Source of the DNA: Fragilaria crotonensis
Taxonomy: Eukaryota; Bacillariophyta; Fragilariophyceae; Fragilariales; Fragilariaceae
Direction: 5' to 3'
Length of the DNA stretch: 64,000 nt
Assembly (NCBI GenBank): GCA_022925895.1
Contig: JAKSYS010000040.1
Location: 1-64,000, forward strand
Within the stretch, counting starts at the first letter, position 1; the number at the start of each line of letters is the position of its first letter. The notes under the pieces were generated by a model. It saw only the letters and a list, made by a program, of their open reading frames with translations, did not search any database and had not been told where the DNA came from. Below are positions 9,483-18,283 of this stretch, one piece after another. The translations under genes and the position numbers were made by a program.

Positions 9483-10592
9483 TCATAGTTCTAATGGATC
9501 AACAACTTCTCCAAAGTATGGCATAGCAGGTTTTTCGTATTGTTGCCAAGTGGAATAGTATATAAGCGAATAGCGGTCACCCTCGTACGGAGCGACCCAA
9601 TGTGGGTAGCGACCATCAACCTTACCCAAACAGTCCTTTGTACACACTTGAGCAACGGTAAAGGAGTCCACCTCAACACAGATTCCTCCGCCCACAAAGT
9701 CTCCCAATGCCAGTCCGTAAAAGGGACCTGTGTTTTGCTTATCAATGTGCGGGCTCCCTTGAAAGCCATACGTTACGGCAAGAGCTGAGAAGTTCTCAGC
9801 AAAGTCTGCATCCACTTCTTGCAACGCGGTCTGTGCCAAGTCCCACAATTGTTTGTTTTGCTCTATCTTCTTTGCCGCCAGCGTCGCCTTGTTGCTGTAT
9901 TTTTGTCCAAATTCTTTTGGAGATCGCAAGACCATGTACGACTGAGCATGAATTGAGGGTCGCTTGTTGACATCTCCATGGCGTTGTTGCCAGGCTTTCA
10001 ATGCCACAAGAATATCAGCCGCCAACTCCGATCGAATAGGCGAGCCTCGGACGTGAATCATGCGACGGGGCAAATATGGTTCATAATGCTCGAGGAGGAG
10101 TTCCATAATCTCAAGTCTTCCCATTACATCTAGTGCCTTGTGGTCGTTTCCAAAGTCTCGCGCCAATCTCTGTCTCAAAACGGCCGTCGACCAAGGCTCC
10201 AATTGAGATTGCAACATGGTGGCGTTGCGGACTGCTGGACTGTGATTGTTGTCCAGTGTCGTCGCCGTTGGTTTGGACGACGGACAATTGTTGTAGCGTT
10301 TCCAATAGTCTCGCTTTTCTTCTAGTGTTCTGCCAGTAAATTCTCGTATGCGTTTCGCATGTCCCAAACGACACGTCGGTCCAAAGCAACACAGCATCTG
10401 TCCGTCATCGATTTCGAAGGACGGAGGATGTCGAAACCGACACGGCGGTCGGGGAGGTTCACATACTCCATACTTTAACAAGAAACAACATACACCAACA
10501 TGCTTGTAGTTTTCGACGGGTACCAACTGTGTCTCATGCTCGTTGAGTGGATCGGCACCTTTCACTTCACTGTCGCTCTCTCCATGTTCCAT
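9483..10592 (-). CDS. CCCH zinc-finger / TET-JBP-like 2OG-Fe(II) dioxygenase
   Basis: The start at 10592 (MEHGESDSEV) gives 369 residues; the frame stays open upstream, but that part reads like untranslated leader. The N-terminus has two Cys/His clusters: C35-x8-C44-x6-C51-x3-H55, a CCCH finger, and C68/C69...C74-x3-H78. Residues 134-170 resemble a short SAP-like helix pair. The C-terminal domain has the double-stranded beta-helix signature: His282-x-Asp284 (SPHIDKQN), GDFVGGGICVEV, distal His330 (YPHWVAPYEGDRYSL) and Arg339 for 2-oxoglutarate. This layout matches the TET/JBP-like dioxygenases of algae and fungi, which oxidise methyl groups in nucleic acids. The CCCH finger suggests an RNA or DNA substrate. 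The fold is well supported; the substrate is inference. Confidence 0.75.
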   Translation of the reverse strand: MEHGESDSEVKGADPLNEHETQLVPVENYKHVGVCCFLLKYGVCEPPRPPCRFRHPPSFEIDDGQMLCCFGPTCRLGHAKRIREFTGRTLEEKRDYWKRYNNCPSSKPTATTLDNNHSPAVRNATMLQSQLEPWSTAVLRQRLARDFGNDHKALDVMGRLEIMELLLEHYEPYLPRRMIHVRGSPIRSELAADILVALKAWQQRHGDVNKRPSIHAQSYMVLRSPKEFGQKYSNKATLAAKKIEQNKQLWDLAQTALQEVDADFAENFSALAVTYGFQGSPHIDKQNTGPFYGLALGDFVGGGICVEVDSFTVAQVCTKDCLGKVDGRYPHWVAPYEGDRYSLIYYSTWQQYEKPAMPYFGEVVDPLEL

Positions 10593-10942
10593 TCTCAGTA
10601 GATGCGACCATGTGCTTTGTAAGCTGATTTTGTGGCGGGATTTGTTGGTCTGTAGTCTGTATTGACAGCTGACAGACATGCCTCCAATAACCCAATTGTT
10701 ACTGCATGTTTTATAGTACGGTTGGTATGCACTGTATGTACATGTACGTAGATTTTTTTCAATGTGTACTGCTGTGTACTGGTACGAAATACTCTGAATT
10801 CTGAATAAACGTGCCAAGCCTTGAATTATCATCGATCATCGATCATGATTCATGATTCATCATACCAAGGCGCACTCAACCTCGTTCCTGACCTCACCTC
10901 ATCTTTCATCACCATCAAGTTGGATCCATTTGATCCCCCATA
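10593..10942. promoter_or_regulatory. Shared divergent promoter region (dioxygenase / proteasome beta1)
   Basis: These 350 bp separate two divergent starts. The region holds short GTAC-type motifs at about 10720-10790 and a tandem run ATCATCGATCATCGATCATG at 10828-10847. No TATA box stands out. Confidence 0.4.
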
Positions 10943-11698
10943 GTGATGCCTCGCTCTAAATCTCTCCCATGGTACCTGTCTCTGTGCCTACTTATTGCGT
11001 CACTTGGATTGTCTACTGCTGAGCAACAACAAGAAGTTAGTCTGGGGACTACGTTGGTGGCAATCTGTTACAAGGATGGCGTTATTGTGGGCGCCGACAC
11101 ACGCACGTCGGTCGGTTCCTACGTTTCCAATCGTTATGCCGACAAAATTGCCACCATATTGCAGACGGCCGTGATTTGTCGATCGGGGAGTGCCGCCGAT
11201 ACACAACACTTGGCCGAATTGGCCGATGTCGAATTTCGAGAACGATATTACCGATATCGAGTCTTGCCGACTGTTTCGCAAATTGCGCATTTGCTGCGAT
11301 CGCAAGTGAGCCAAGACATGTCGGCAAGTTTGATTTGTGCAGGATATCAGGAGGGAGAGGGATGTATCTTTTCGATCGCACCGAATGGGTCGTTGCTGAA
11401 GGAAGATCAAGGGTTTGCCGTGAGTGGATCAGGATCAACGTTCATAATGGGGCATATGGATAATAATTATCGCAAAGACATGGACGAACAAGAAGCAATT
11501 GACTTTGTTGTTAACGCTATTCGATTAGCAATCGAACGTGATGGAAGCTCGGGGGGATTTGTTAGGGTCCATGTTGTAAACAAAGCCGGATCCAAAGTCT
11601 CAACGGTTTACCCAGACCACAACAAGTCGCTTAAGGCAATATCCAAGAAATCGCACCAGCTCACTGGATTTGCAGCTCCTAAGAGAAAGTCGAAGTAG
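10943..11698 (+). CDS. PSMB6: 20S proteasome subunit beta1 (PSMB6 type) with signal-peptide-like N-terminus
   Basis: Single exon, 251 residues. The mature chain begins at Thr36 after Gly35 (SLGTTLVAI). In mature numbering the catalytic set is complete: Thr1, Asp17 (GADTRT), Lys33 (YADK), Arg45 (CRSGSAADTQ), the SGSGS loop, and Asp/Ser in ERDGSSGG. Arg45 and RSGSAADTQ identify the caspase-like beta1 subunit. Oddly, the first 26 residues read as a signal peptide: basic start, hydrophobic core PWYLSLCLLIASLGL, and a Ser-x-Ala cleavage site before EQQQ. Normal beta1 propeptides are short and polar. It may be a real ER or periplastid targeting signal, or just an unusual propeptide. The family call is firm; the location is open. 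Confidence 0.93.
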   Translation: MMPRSKSLPWYLSLCLLIASLGLSTAEQQQEVSLGTTLVAICYKDGVIVGADTRTSVGSYVSNRYADKIATILQTAVICRSGSAADTQHLAELADVEFRERYYRYRVLPTVSQIAHLLRSQVSQDMSASLICAGYQEGEGCIFSIAPNGSLLKEDQGFAVSGSGSTFIMGHMDNNYRKDMDEQEAIDFVVNAIRLAIERDGSSGGFVRVHVVNKAGSKVSTVYPDHNKSLKAISKKSHQLTGFAAPKRKSK

Positions 11699-12109
11699 GA
11701 GAATAGCAGTGTATGCTTTTGCGGTTTTCTCATTGAAAGGATTACCATTTGGCATCGTTTGATTCCTTAGATTGTCATCTCACCAAATACGAACTGGCCA
11801 TTGCTTTTCAACCAGCATTGAGACTCTAGGTTGCCATCGTCACCTAGCTGCGGGAACCATGGAAATGAACACCATACATGATCTGCTAAGAGCGTCTGTT
11901 GTAGCTCATGCATCATCAATCGCCCACGCTGAATTCCCAAACGCAGGGATTGCTACCTGACACATGTATGTCTGTCAACTATATAAACAATCATTCACCT
12001 GTGGCCATCATACGAGTCCAAAAGAACATGTAGGCAACGACTCTAGCCGTCTACCGGTAGAATCGAGACCTTTAAACAAGAATTTAATGTCATTTTTTTC
12101 AATAAAAAA
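11699..12109. other. intergenic between proteasome gene and tRNA
   Basis: No gene or repeat recognised apart from the A-run at 12104-12109 described with the tRNA. Confidence 0.4.
12104..12109 (-). terminator. Pol III T-run terminator of tRNA-Tyr
   Basis: Read on the minus strand, six T residues follow directly after the tRNA 3' end, and a second T-run lies at 12092-12099. This is the standard RNA polymerase III stop signal. Confidence 0.75.
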
Positions 12110-12200
12110 TCTCGCGAACCGGAATCGAACCAGTGACCGACGGATGGATGTAATGCATTCCTCTACAGTCCGCCGCTCTACCAACTGAGCTATCACGAGA
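12110..12200 (-). tRNA. tRNA-Tyr (GTA) with 17-nt intron
   Basis: The 91-nt gene reads TCTCGTGATAGCTCAG at its 5' end and its 3' end TTCGCGAGA closes a seven-pair acceptor stem with one G-U pair. D-arm and A box (TAGCTCAGTTGG) and T-arm and B box (GGTTCGATTCC) are canonical. The anticodon GTA is at 12166-12164. The anticodon stem GCGGA/TCCGT forms only if a 17-nt intron (12162-12146) is removed one base 3' of the anticodon, the standard position for nuclear tRNA introns and usual for tRNA-Tyr. The mature length is 74 nt before CCA. Confidence 0.95.
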
Positions 12201-12553
12201 CGTTACCGTAGAAGTTGAAATTCTGAATATAAAGTGTGGTAAATTACAATCTTGCACTCTAACCTCCATTAATCGTCTTCTATCGTCCAATTTAGTCTAG
12301 TTCACGAACAAGAACTGCTTGGTACCATAGTCGATCTAATAGTAGAAAGTAGCAGAATCCTTACTACTTAGCATAGCTTTTCAGTGTGAAGGCGTCACAC
12401 AGCTTGAGAAAAGGCTCTGACTGAGAGCCGGTTCAATTACCTCATCCACCAAAACGATTTTATGTGTTGGAAGGAGTCTGACGAACATATGAGGAAGGAC
12501 GAATGGTCCGACTTCGGTTTCATGTGCAACAGCTGCTTTGCTTTCAGGCTAGA
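12201..12553. other. intergenic upstream of tRNA, downstream of DDX51
   Basis: No gene, repeat or clear motif was recognised. The stretch contains the presumed 3' UTR of the helicase gene. Confidence 0.4.
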
Positions 12554-14524
12554 CTAGCCAGGAGGTAGAGGTCCAACTGGATTCACGGTACCATTCTTCT
12601 CAGCGTCTATGAGCACACGGAGTTTGGCAACACAAGTTTTGTAGTGGGAGAATGACTCCCTGATGAGATCTTTCTTTATCTCCAACGAAGTGACTTGCTT
12701 TGGGTCTTCAATCAGCTGACGCATTTTACGGAACAAAGGAATCTGTCCACTCTTGAGAAGCGTAATTGCTTTCCCGCTTCGTCCTGCTCGAGCCGTTCGT
12801 CCACAGCGATGGACATATGTCTTGGCGAAACTTGGCACATCGTAGTTGAAGACCGCACTAACCGATTGAATGTCCATGCCTCTGGATAGCCCGTCAGAGC
12901 AAACAATTACGCTGATATCCGACGTTTCGTTGCATTGCTTGACTAGACTTGATCGCTGCGTTTGATTCAGAGCACTTGAGAATTCGGCGACATACGATGG
13001 GTCGCCGATCCCACCTTCCTTCCATAGGAGCTGCAGCAGCCTCGCGAGACGATGAGTGGAATCTAGACTGGCAGTGAAAACAACAAGTATAGAGCCTTCA
13101 CACTTGTGCTCCAACAGCAGAGCCAAGAGGAAGAGTGGCTTTTGTTCGGCTGTGCACTCGACAGTGTACTCCGACAAACCAACCGGCATTGTGTAGCGCT
13201 GTGAACTTGCCGTGCCTCCTCCAGCCTTGAGATGGTGTGCGTCGTAGAATTTCGGATTGATCAATCCCAGACTGGCTAGCTTTTGTGGATCTTTCGTCAT
13301 GGTAGCTGAGAACAAGAGCTTTCGCAATTGTACTCTTTGACACACCCGATAGTAAACGGACGAAGTCGCGATTGCCGAATCAGGTGGTTGCCGCCATGTA
13401 ATGGGTCGATTATCAAGTTCTTCACCGCTTTCGATTTTCGACCAAGCCTTTTGGGATGTGGCGTTTACCGATTCCACAATGCGTCCAATAAAAGAGTGGT
13501 ACGACTGACTGACTAGTCGGTCCGCTTCATCAATTACGAGAAAGCGCAAATGCTGCAGAGAAAAACCCGGAGTTTTATCCAAATGATCAATAAGCCGTCC
13601 TGGAGTTGCAATTAAGACATCGATTGCTCCGTTGACGTCCAAGATGGACCCTTGCTCTCTCCCATGCAACTCTAACTCCAAACCAAGATTCGTCGGATCG
13701 AGTTGATGTCGTAGTCTGAGAGTCGCTACATCTTCCATAGGTCGCTGCTCCCCCAACATTATAGTACGTTGCTCCTGTAAGAAATCCGATTGTCCAATTG
13801 CCAATCCAATTTTCAGATCCGACCCTTGTGCGTAACGCTGAAAGACTTGATACACTTGGGCAGCCAAATCTCGACTGGGCAGGACGACCAATGCTCGCAA
13901 GCAACGCACAACACGAAGGGCTAGGGCATTCAAGACTGGGATGCAAAATGCCAGCGTCTTCCCAGATCCAGTCGGCGCCGCGACGCAAACATCACGACAT
14001 TGCAAAACTTGAGAATGGCGTTCGGACGAAATAACATCCGGAATAACGAGGGACTGAATGGGAAAAAATGATTTGTAGCCATCTTGTTTCAAGTTCTCCA
14101 CCAAAAACGGCGCCAAGTCCCATGCTTTGGCTGCCTGCTCTATGGGTAAGCTCGACATGTGAAGGGCGCGAGCAACTTCCTTGGAAGGAGCGGCGGTCGT
14201 TTCCGGAAGTATGTCAACTCCATCCTCTGTGGCAGTTGGTTCGGCTGAATCCCCAGCGTCCAGTAAAAAATTATCCACATCAAAATCATCCATTGCTTCG
14301 TCCGTCCATGTTTGCTTTGGAACTATCGATTTTTGTTCTGGGGCGATCACGCGCATGCTTGCCGTGCCTTTTCCTGATGGCGACGACGGTGCATCACCGT
14401 CGTGGTCGCTCTTTCGTTTTACTTTCTTCGCCTCCTTCTTCTTCTTTGTCTTCCCGGTGTCTTTTCTCTTTTTCGGAGAAACACGATCGACAGCATCGGG
14501 GTCGAAGCGTCCCACGTTGAACAT
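12554..14524 (-). CDS. DDX51: DEAD-box ATP-dependent RNA helicase, DDX51/Dbp6 type
   Basis: Single exon, 656 residues. A Lys-rich nuclear/nucleolar-type N-terminus (16-40) precedes an acidic linker. The helicase motifs run in order: Q-like FFPIQ (153-157), Walker A APTGSGKT (184-191), Ia PSRDLA, Ib ATPGR (306-310), DEAD (332-335), SAT (406-408), then the second domain with HRCGRTARAGRSG. The long insert between motifs Ia and Ib and the motif flavour fit the DDX51/Dbp6 subfamily, which acts in the nucleolus during early assembly of the 60S ribosomal subunit. It is divergent from the pseudouridine synthase gene, another RNA-maturation enzyme. Confidence 0.88.
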   Translation of the reverse strand: MFNVGRFDPDAVDRVSPKKRKDTGKTKKKKEAKKVKRKSDHDGDAPSSPSGKGTASMRVIAPEQKSIVPKQTWTDEAMDDFDVDNFLLDAGDSAEPTATEDGVDILPETTAAPSKEVARALHMSSLPIEQAAKAWDLAPFLVENLKQDGYKSFFPIQSLVIPDVISSERHSQVLQCRDVCVAAPTGSGKTLAFCIPVLNALALRVVRCLRALVVLPSRDLAAQVYQVFQRYAQGSDLKIGLAIGQSDFLQEQRTIMLGEQRPMEDVATLRLRHQLDPTNLGLELELHGREQGSILDVNGAIDVLIATPGRLIDHLDKTPGFSLQHLRFLVIDEADRLVSQSYHSFIGRIVESVNATSQKAWSKIESGEELDNRPITWRQPPDSAIATSSVYYRVCQRVQLRKLLFSATMTKDPQKLASLGLINPKFYDAHHLKAGGGTASSQRYTMPVGLSEYTVECTAEQKPLFLLALLLEHKCEGSILVVFTASLDSTHRLARLLQLLWKEGGIGDPSYVAEFSSALNQTQRSSLVKQCNETSDISVIVCSDGLSRGMDIQSVSAVFNYDVPSFAKTYVHRCGRTARAGRSGKAITLLKSGQIPLFRKMRQLIEDPKQVTSLEIKKDLIRESFSHYKTCVAKLRVLIDAEKNGTVNPVGPLPPG

Positions 14525-14902
14525 GGTGTCGTGTGGATGAATCAGAGATGGACAAACGGTGCGGTGCTTTTTTACAATTTTGTTTGCATTACTTCTGTGT
14601 GATTGGTGAAAAGTGACTGTGTGTGGAGTTCATTTTTTCCGGAGGACCTATCATCTGCTGCTATGGTCGGCATTTGGAGAACGAAGGCCAGTCCTTGCGC
14701 CAGAATTTGTGCGCAGTTTTCTGCGCTGCGACAGTATCTGCGGTACTTTAGAATCTGTGGCAGCAATTAACGGTCCGACCCACACACAATCCACCTCGCA
14801 ACTCGCAACTCGCAACTTCGGCCCATTCCGAATTGCGACCCTCGAGAGTCTGCTCATTTCCTTGACACTTCTTGCACCTTCTGTCATACGATCGACACAA
14901 GT
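14525..14902. promoter_or_regulatory. Shared divergent promoter region (DDX51 / pseudouridine synthase)
   Basis: These 378 bp separate divergent starts. A short tandem run, ACTCGCAACTCGCAACT, lies at 14800-14816. No other site is clear. Confidence 0.35.
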
Positions 14903-16507
14903 ATGTCAAGTGAAGTACGAGAGAAGCGCAAGAACAGAGGACCTCGATCGCAACGGAATCGTAAGCGAGCTCGTCAGGAACCCACTGTTGATTACAATGT
15001 TTCCATCCGTCCCCTCGCCTTGAACGACGCTCTCATCAGTCCGACAATTTACATTCGTACTATTGAACCTTACCCGTACACATTCGCTACATTTGCTAAA
15101 GCTCGATGGATTGGGAAGTCTGTCTTGGATGTATATTGTTCGGAGTTTGGATCGTATCCCAAGACCTATTACACATCTGCCATTCTACAGGGCCGGATTC
15201 AAGTGTCTGACAAACAAGTGGACCTAAGTTACAAAATTAAAGGAAACGACGTTTTGTCGCACACAGTTCACCGTCACGAACCAGGTGTGGTGGTTTCAGG
15301 ACAAGACTCACCAATCACGATTGTCGCGGAGACGGACGACCTCGTTGTTGTCGACAAACCCGGCACGCTCCCTGTTCACCCGTGCGGTGCATATCAACAG
15401 AACTCGCTCCTTCCCATTCTGGAACCAAACTATGGTAAACTGCACATCATTCATCGTTTGGATCGATTAACTTCAGGCCTAGTCCTGTTAGCAAAGAACT
15501 CCAAGGTGGCGCAAACGTGGGGCAAGGCATTGATGGAACGTGCTACATGTCAAAAGGTTTATTTAGCACGAGTGAGGGGTAAATTTCCACTTCAATGCCC
15601 ATCCAATCTCCAACGTATTGATACGGATACTGTTCAATATGGAGTATATCGGTCGACGCCAAACGCCGTGAGCACCAATGCATCCGCCGACGCACAACGA
15701 AGCGCCAACGCTCTTGCCTTTTGGCTGACCGAAAGGAATAGCGGAGAAGTTGACCCCACGTCGTCCATCGACAATGTTTTAACCTCGAATCTGACAGTGG
15801 AGGAATGGCTTTCGACGTCCGAGAGTGACAACAGTAACAAGAAACCAGCGTTGTGGTTTCATCTGGCATGTCCCACTCGAATTTCCAACCACAAGGATGG
15901 CATCTGCCATGCAGGCTTTTTTGAGGCTCTCTCTGACGAACTGTATCTCAAATCGGTCAAGCCAGCACAAACATCCTTTGGTGTCGTCCGGTACGATCCA
16001 GACACGGACTCGACAATACTCCTGTGCCGACCTCAAACTGGAAGGACGCATCAAATTCGTTTGCACCTGCAATATCTGGGACACCCCATCGCCAACGATC
16101 CATGTTATGGAGGGGATTTATGGTTCGGCGATGCAAAGGGCAAACTGGCGTGTCAAGAAGCGGCAGCCACGCTGGAAACACTAAATGGTATTGTGGCTGC
16201 TTCTGCTGCTAGTAGTAGTGATGCTGAGGTTCAAGAAATGAAGGAGGTTGCTACAATTTCCGACACTCCTGCTACAGAAGAAGAGATTGCCAGGTTGGCC
16301 GAACTGAAGAGAGAAGAACACGAATCACTAGAGGATTTCTACCGAAAGACTTGCGTATGGTGCGCTCGGAGTGGTGGGACCGATCGTAGCATGCTGGAAC
16401 TCCTGGTTCGGAGTCGAGGTATATGGTTGCATGCTCTCAAGTATCGCATGGTGGATTCTTCGGGCAATGTTTTGGACTATCGAACTGACTTGCCTAGCTG
16501 GAGTTGA
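14903..16507 (+). CDS. RluA-family RNA pseudouridine synthase (RPUSD2/Pus8-Pus9 type)
   Basis: Single exon, 534 residues. A basic N-terminus (8-25, KRKNRGPRSQRNRKRAR) may act as a nuclear signal. Residues about 80-115 resemble an S4-like RNA-binding segment, followed by the start of the synthase domain, VVVDKPGTLPVHP (148-160). The catalytic motif HRLDRLTSG is at 184-192 with nucleophile Asp187. The later RluA motif GRTHQIRLHLQYLGHPIANDPCYGG is present. A long insert of about 130 residues separates these parts. A Glu-rich tail and a Cys-x2-Cys near the C-terminus (CVWCARSG) follow, similar to eukaryotic RPUSD2/Rib2. It converts uridine to pseudouridine, probably in tRNA. Confidence 0.88.
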   Translation: MSSEVREKRKNRGPRSQRNRKRARQEPTVDYNVSIRPLALNDALISPTIYIRTIEPYPYTFATFAKARWIGKSVLDVYCSEFGSYPKTYYTSAILQGRIQVSDKQVDLSYKIKGNDVLSHTVHRHEPGVVVSGQDSPITIVAETDDLVVVDKPGTLPVHPCGAYQQNSLLPILEPNYGKLHIIHRLDRLTSGLVLLAKNSKVAQTWGKALMERATCQKVYLARVRGKFPLQCPSNLQRIDTDTVQYGVYRSTPNAVSTNASADAQRSANALAFWLTERNSGEVDPTSSIDNVLTSNLTVEEWLSTSESDNSNKKPALWFHLACPTRISNHKDGICHAGFFEALSDELYLKSVKPAQTSFGVVRYDPDTDSTILLCRPQTGRTHQIRLHLQYLGHPIANDPCYGGDLWFGDAKGKLACQEAAATLETLNGIVAASAASSSDAEVQEMKEVATISDTPATEEEIARLAELKREEHESLEDFYRKTCVWCARSGGTDRSMLELLVRSRGIWLHALKYRMVDSSGNVLDYRTDLPSWS

Positions 16508-17046
16508 TCTTGTAACACCAACACAAGGACCACGTAACGTAGAATGTCTCCTACCTTAAACTAGCAAGCATTACCTTGTCCATATCCTGTTCATGATCGT
16601 TGAAGAAATTTTTGCGAGATGAAGTGCCGCTCCCTGTATGACTTTGAGCACTTGCTACTACTGTAATAAATTGGAGATCCCATATGGTACGGATGGGAAG
16701 AGTTATTGAGGGTTGAGGGTGTATTCCATTGTACGTCTGTATCTCACGTTCTCATTTTTACTCGGAGCTTCGAGTACAAGTTCTGTGTTTAACAGTAGTA
16801 CTTCACTGTACTCAAAGCACCAGTAACCAGTTGGTGGCGTATGGTAGTACTCTAGTACAGAATTGCGTTCAATGCTCAAATGCAGAATCTTTCGGCGAAA
16901 CTACCGTTACCAGCGGTTCTCAAATTGCTAATTATTTGCCGTAGTAGTGTAAAGAGCCGTTCGATGGCATCCTGCACTTTTTCGTCCTTGGTTTTGTAGC
17001 AGCAGCCTTTCCTTTGCATCAACGCAGCAATCGTAGCTAAGCAACC
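16508..17046. other. intergenic / V-ATPase D promoter with GTAC motifs
   Basis: No gene seen. At 16780-16865 there is a dense run of motifs AGTAGTACTTCACTGTACTC, CCAGTAACCAG and GTAGTACTCTAGTAC, the same class as elsewhere in the window. Confidence 0.4.
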
Positions 17047-18148
17047 ATGGCGGATGTACCTCCAACACGTATGAACCAGCAGGTCTTCAAAGGAAAGAAG
17101 AAGGCTGCTGAATCTGGACACAAACTTTTGAAGAAGAAGGCGGATGCATTGAAGGTATGCGGTTTGTTAGATTTTCTGCGCGTTGGCGACATTTATAATT
17201 TGTATATTCCTGAATGACTCTGGAATACGTCAATTCAAGAAATCTGGGCTGAGATTCCTGTCAGGATATTCTCGCATGATCTTGATGGATTGTTGTCAAA
17301 GTTGAGAAGGATGATCGCGCAGCATCCGTGATCCCGTGTATGGCCGGGGCGATGCAACACCTGCTGCATGATAGACGTGACTGACACCTTGCACTGCTTC
17401 CCCCTCCATTTTAGGTCAAATTCCGTGATTATGCTAAGAATATCGCAGAAAACAAGGCCACCATGGGAGTGGACGCTTCCAATGCCTTTTTCTCCATGAC
17501 ACAGGCTGAATACGCAGCTGGTAATTTTAAGCAGAAGGTTGCGGAAGGTACTTTGACGGCACGAGTTCGTGTTGCGGCCGGTATCAACAATGTGGCAGGT
17601 GTCAAGCTGCCGGTCTTTACCAAGTTTGAGACTAACGTTGCAGCGGATAACCAATCGTTGGGACTTGCTGGAGGAGGAAAGAAGATCACAGCTGTCCGTG
17701 AGAAGTTCACTGTTCTTTTGGAAAAGCTTCTCAATCTTGCTTCCCTCCAGACTTCCTTTGTAACCCTGGATGAAGCATTGAAAGTTACAAACCGCAGAGT
17801 CAACGCTTTGGAGAACGTTACGATTCCAAAGATTGATGGTGTTCTCGACTACATTGCCCGTGAGCTTGATGAATTGGAGCGTGAGGGTGAGTGCCGAGTG
17901 CCCTTACTAAGTAGTGTCGTCGTTTTTGTCCTTTCTCGTCCATCTGCCCCCCTTAGGAAAAAGTGTGTCTAACCAATTTCTGTTTTGCAGATTTCACTCG
18001 ATTGAAGCTGGTGAAGGCCAAAAAGATTGTGCAGCAAGCAGATGAGGCTTCTAGAAAGGCGAAAGAAGGTGAAGCCTGTCACAAGGAGAACGATGAAGAT
18101 ATCACAGCAGCATACGATGCCACTGACGATGCCGAGGTCGTCTTCTAA
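17047..18148 (+). CDS. V-type H+-ATPase subunit D
   Basis: Three exons, 17047-17154, 17415-17886 and 17991-18148, with GT-AG introns of 260 and 104 nt, give 245 residues, the usual length. The N-terminus reads MADVPPTRMNQQVFKGKKKAAESGHKLLKKKADAL in two parts typical of the family, with GHKLLKKKADAL followed by VKFRDYAK. The central part has the two long helices; the NRRVNALENVTIPKID region is the family hallmark. Subunit D is the central rotor stalk that couples ATP hydrolysis in V1 to the membrane Vo ring. It acidifies vacuoles and, in diatoms, possibly silica deposition vesicles; the latter is general knowledge, not shown here. Confidence 0.93.
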
Positions 18149-18283
18149 TACACTATTTATTAGCATTGCCGTTGGATCAATACTGCCGAGCGATGTTGAA
18201 GATAGAAAATATACAATCGAGCGAGATAAAAGTTCTCAGTAAAAGAGATAAATCACGCTTAAACGTCTGACATCAATGATCTA

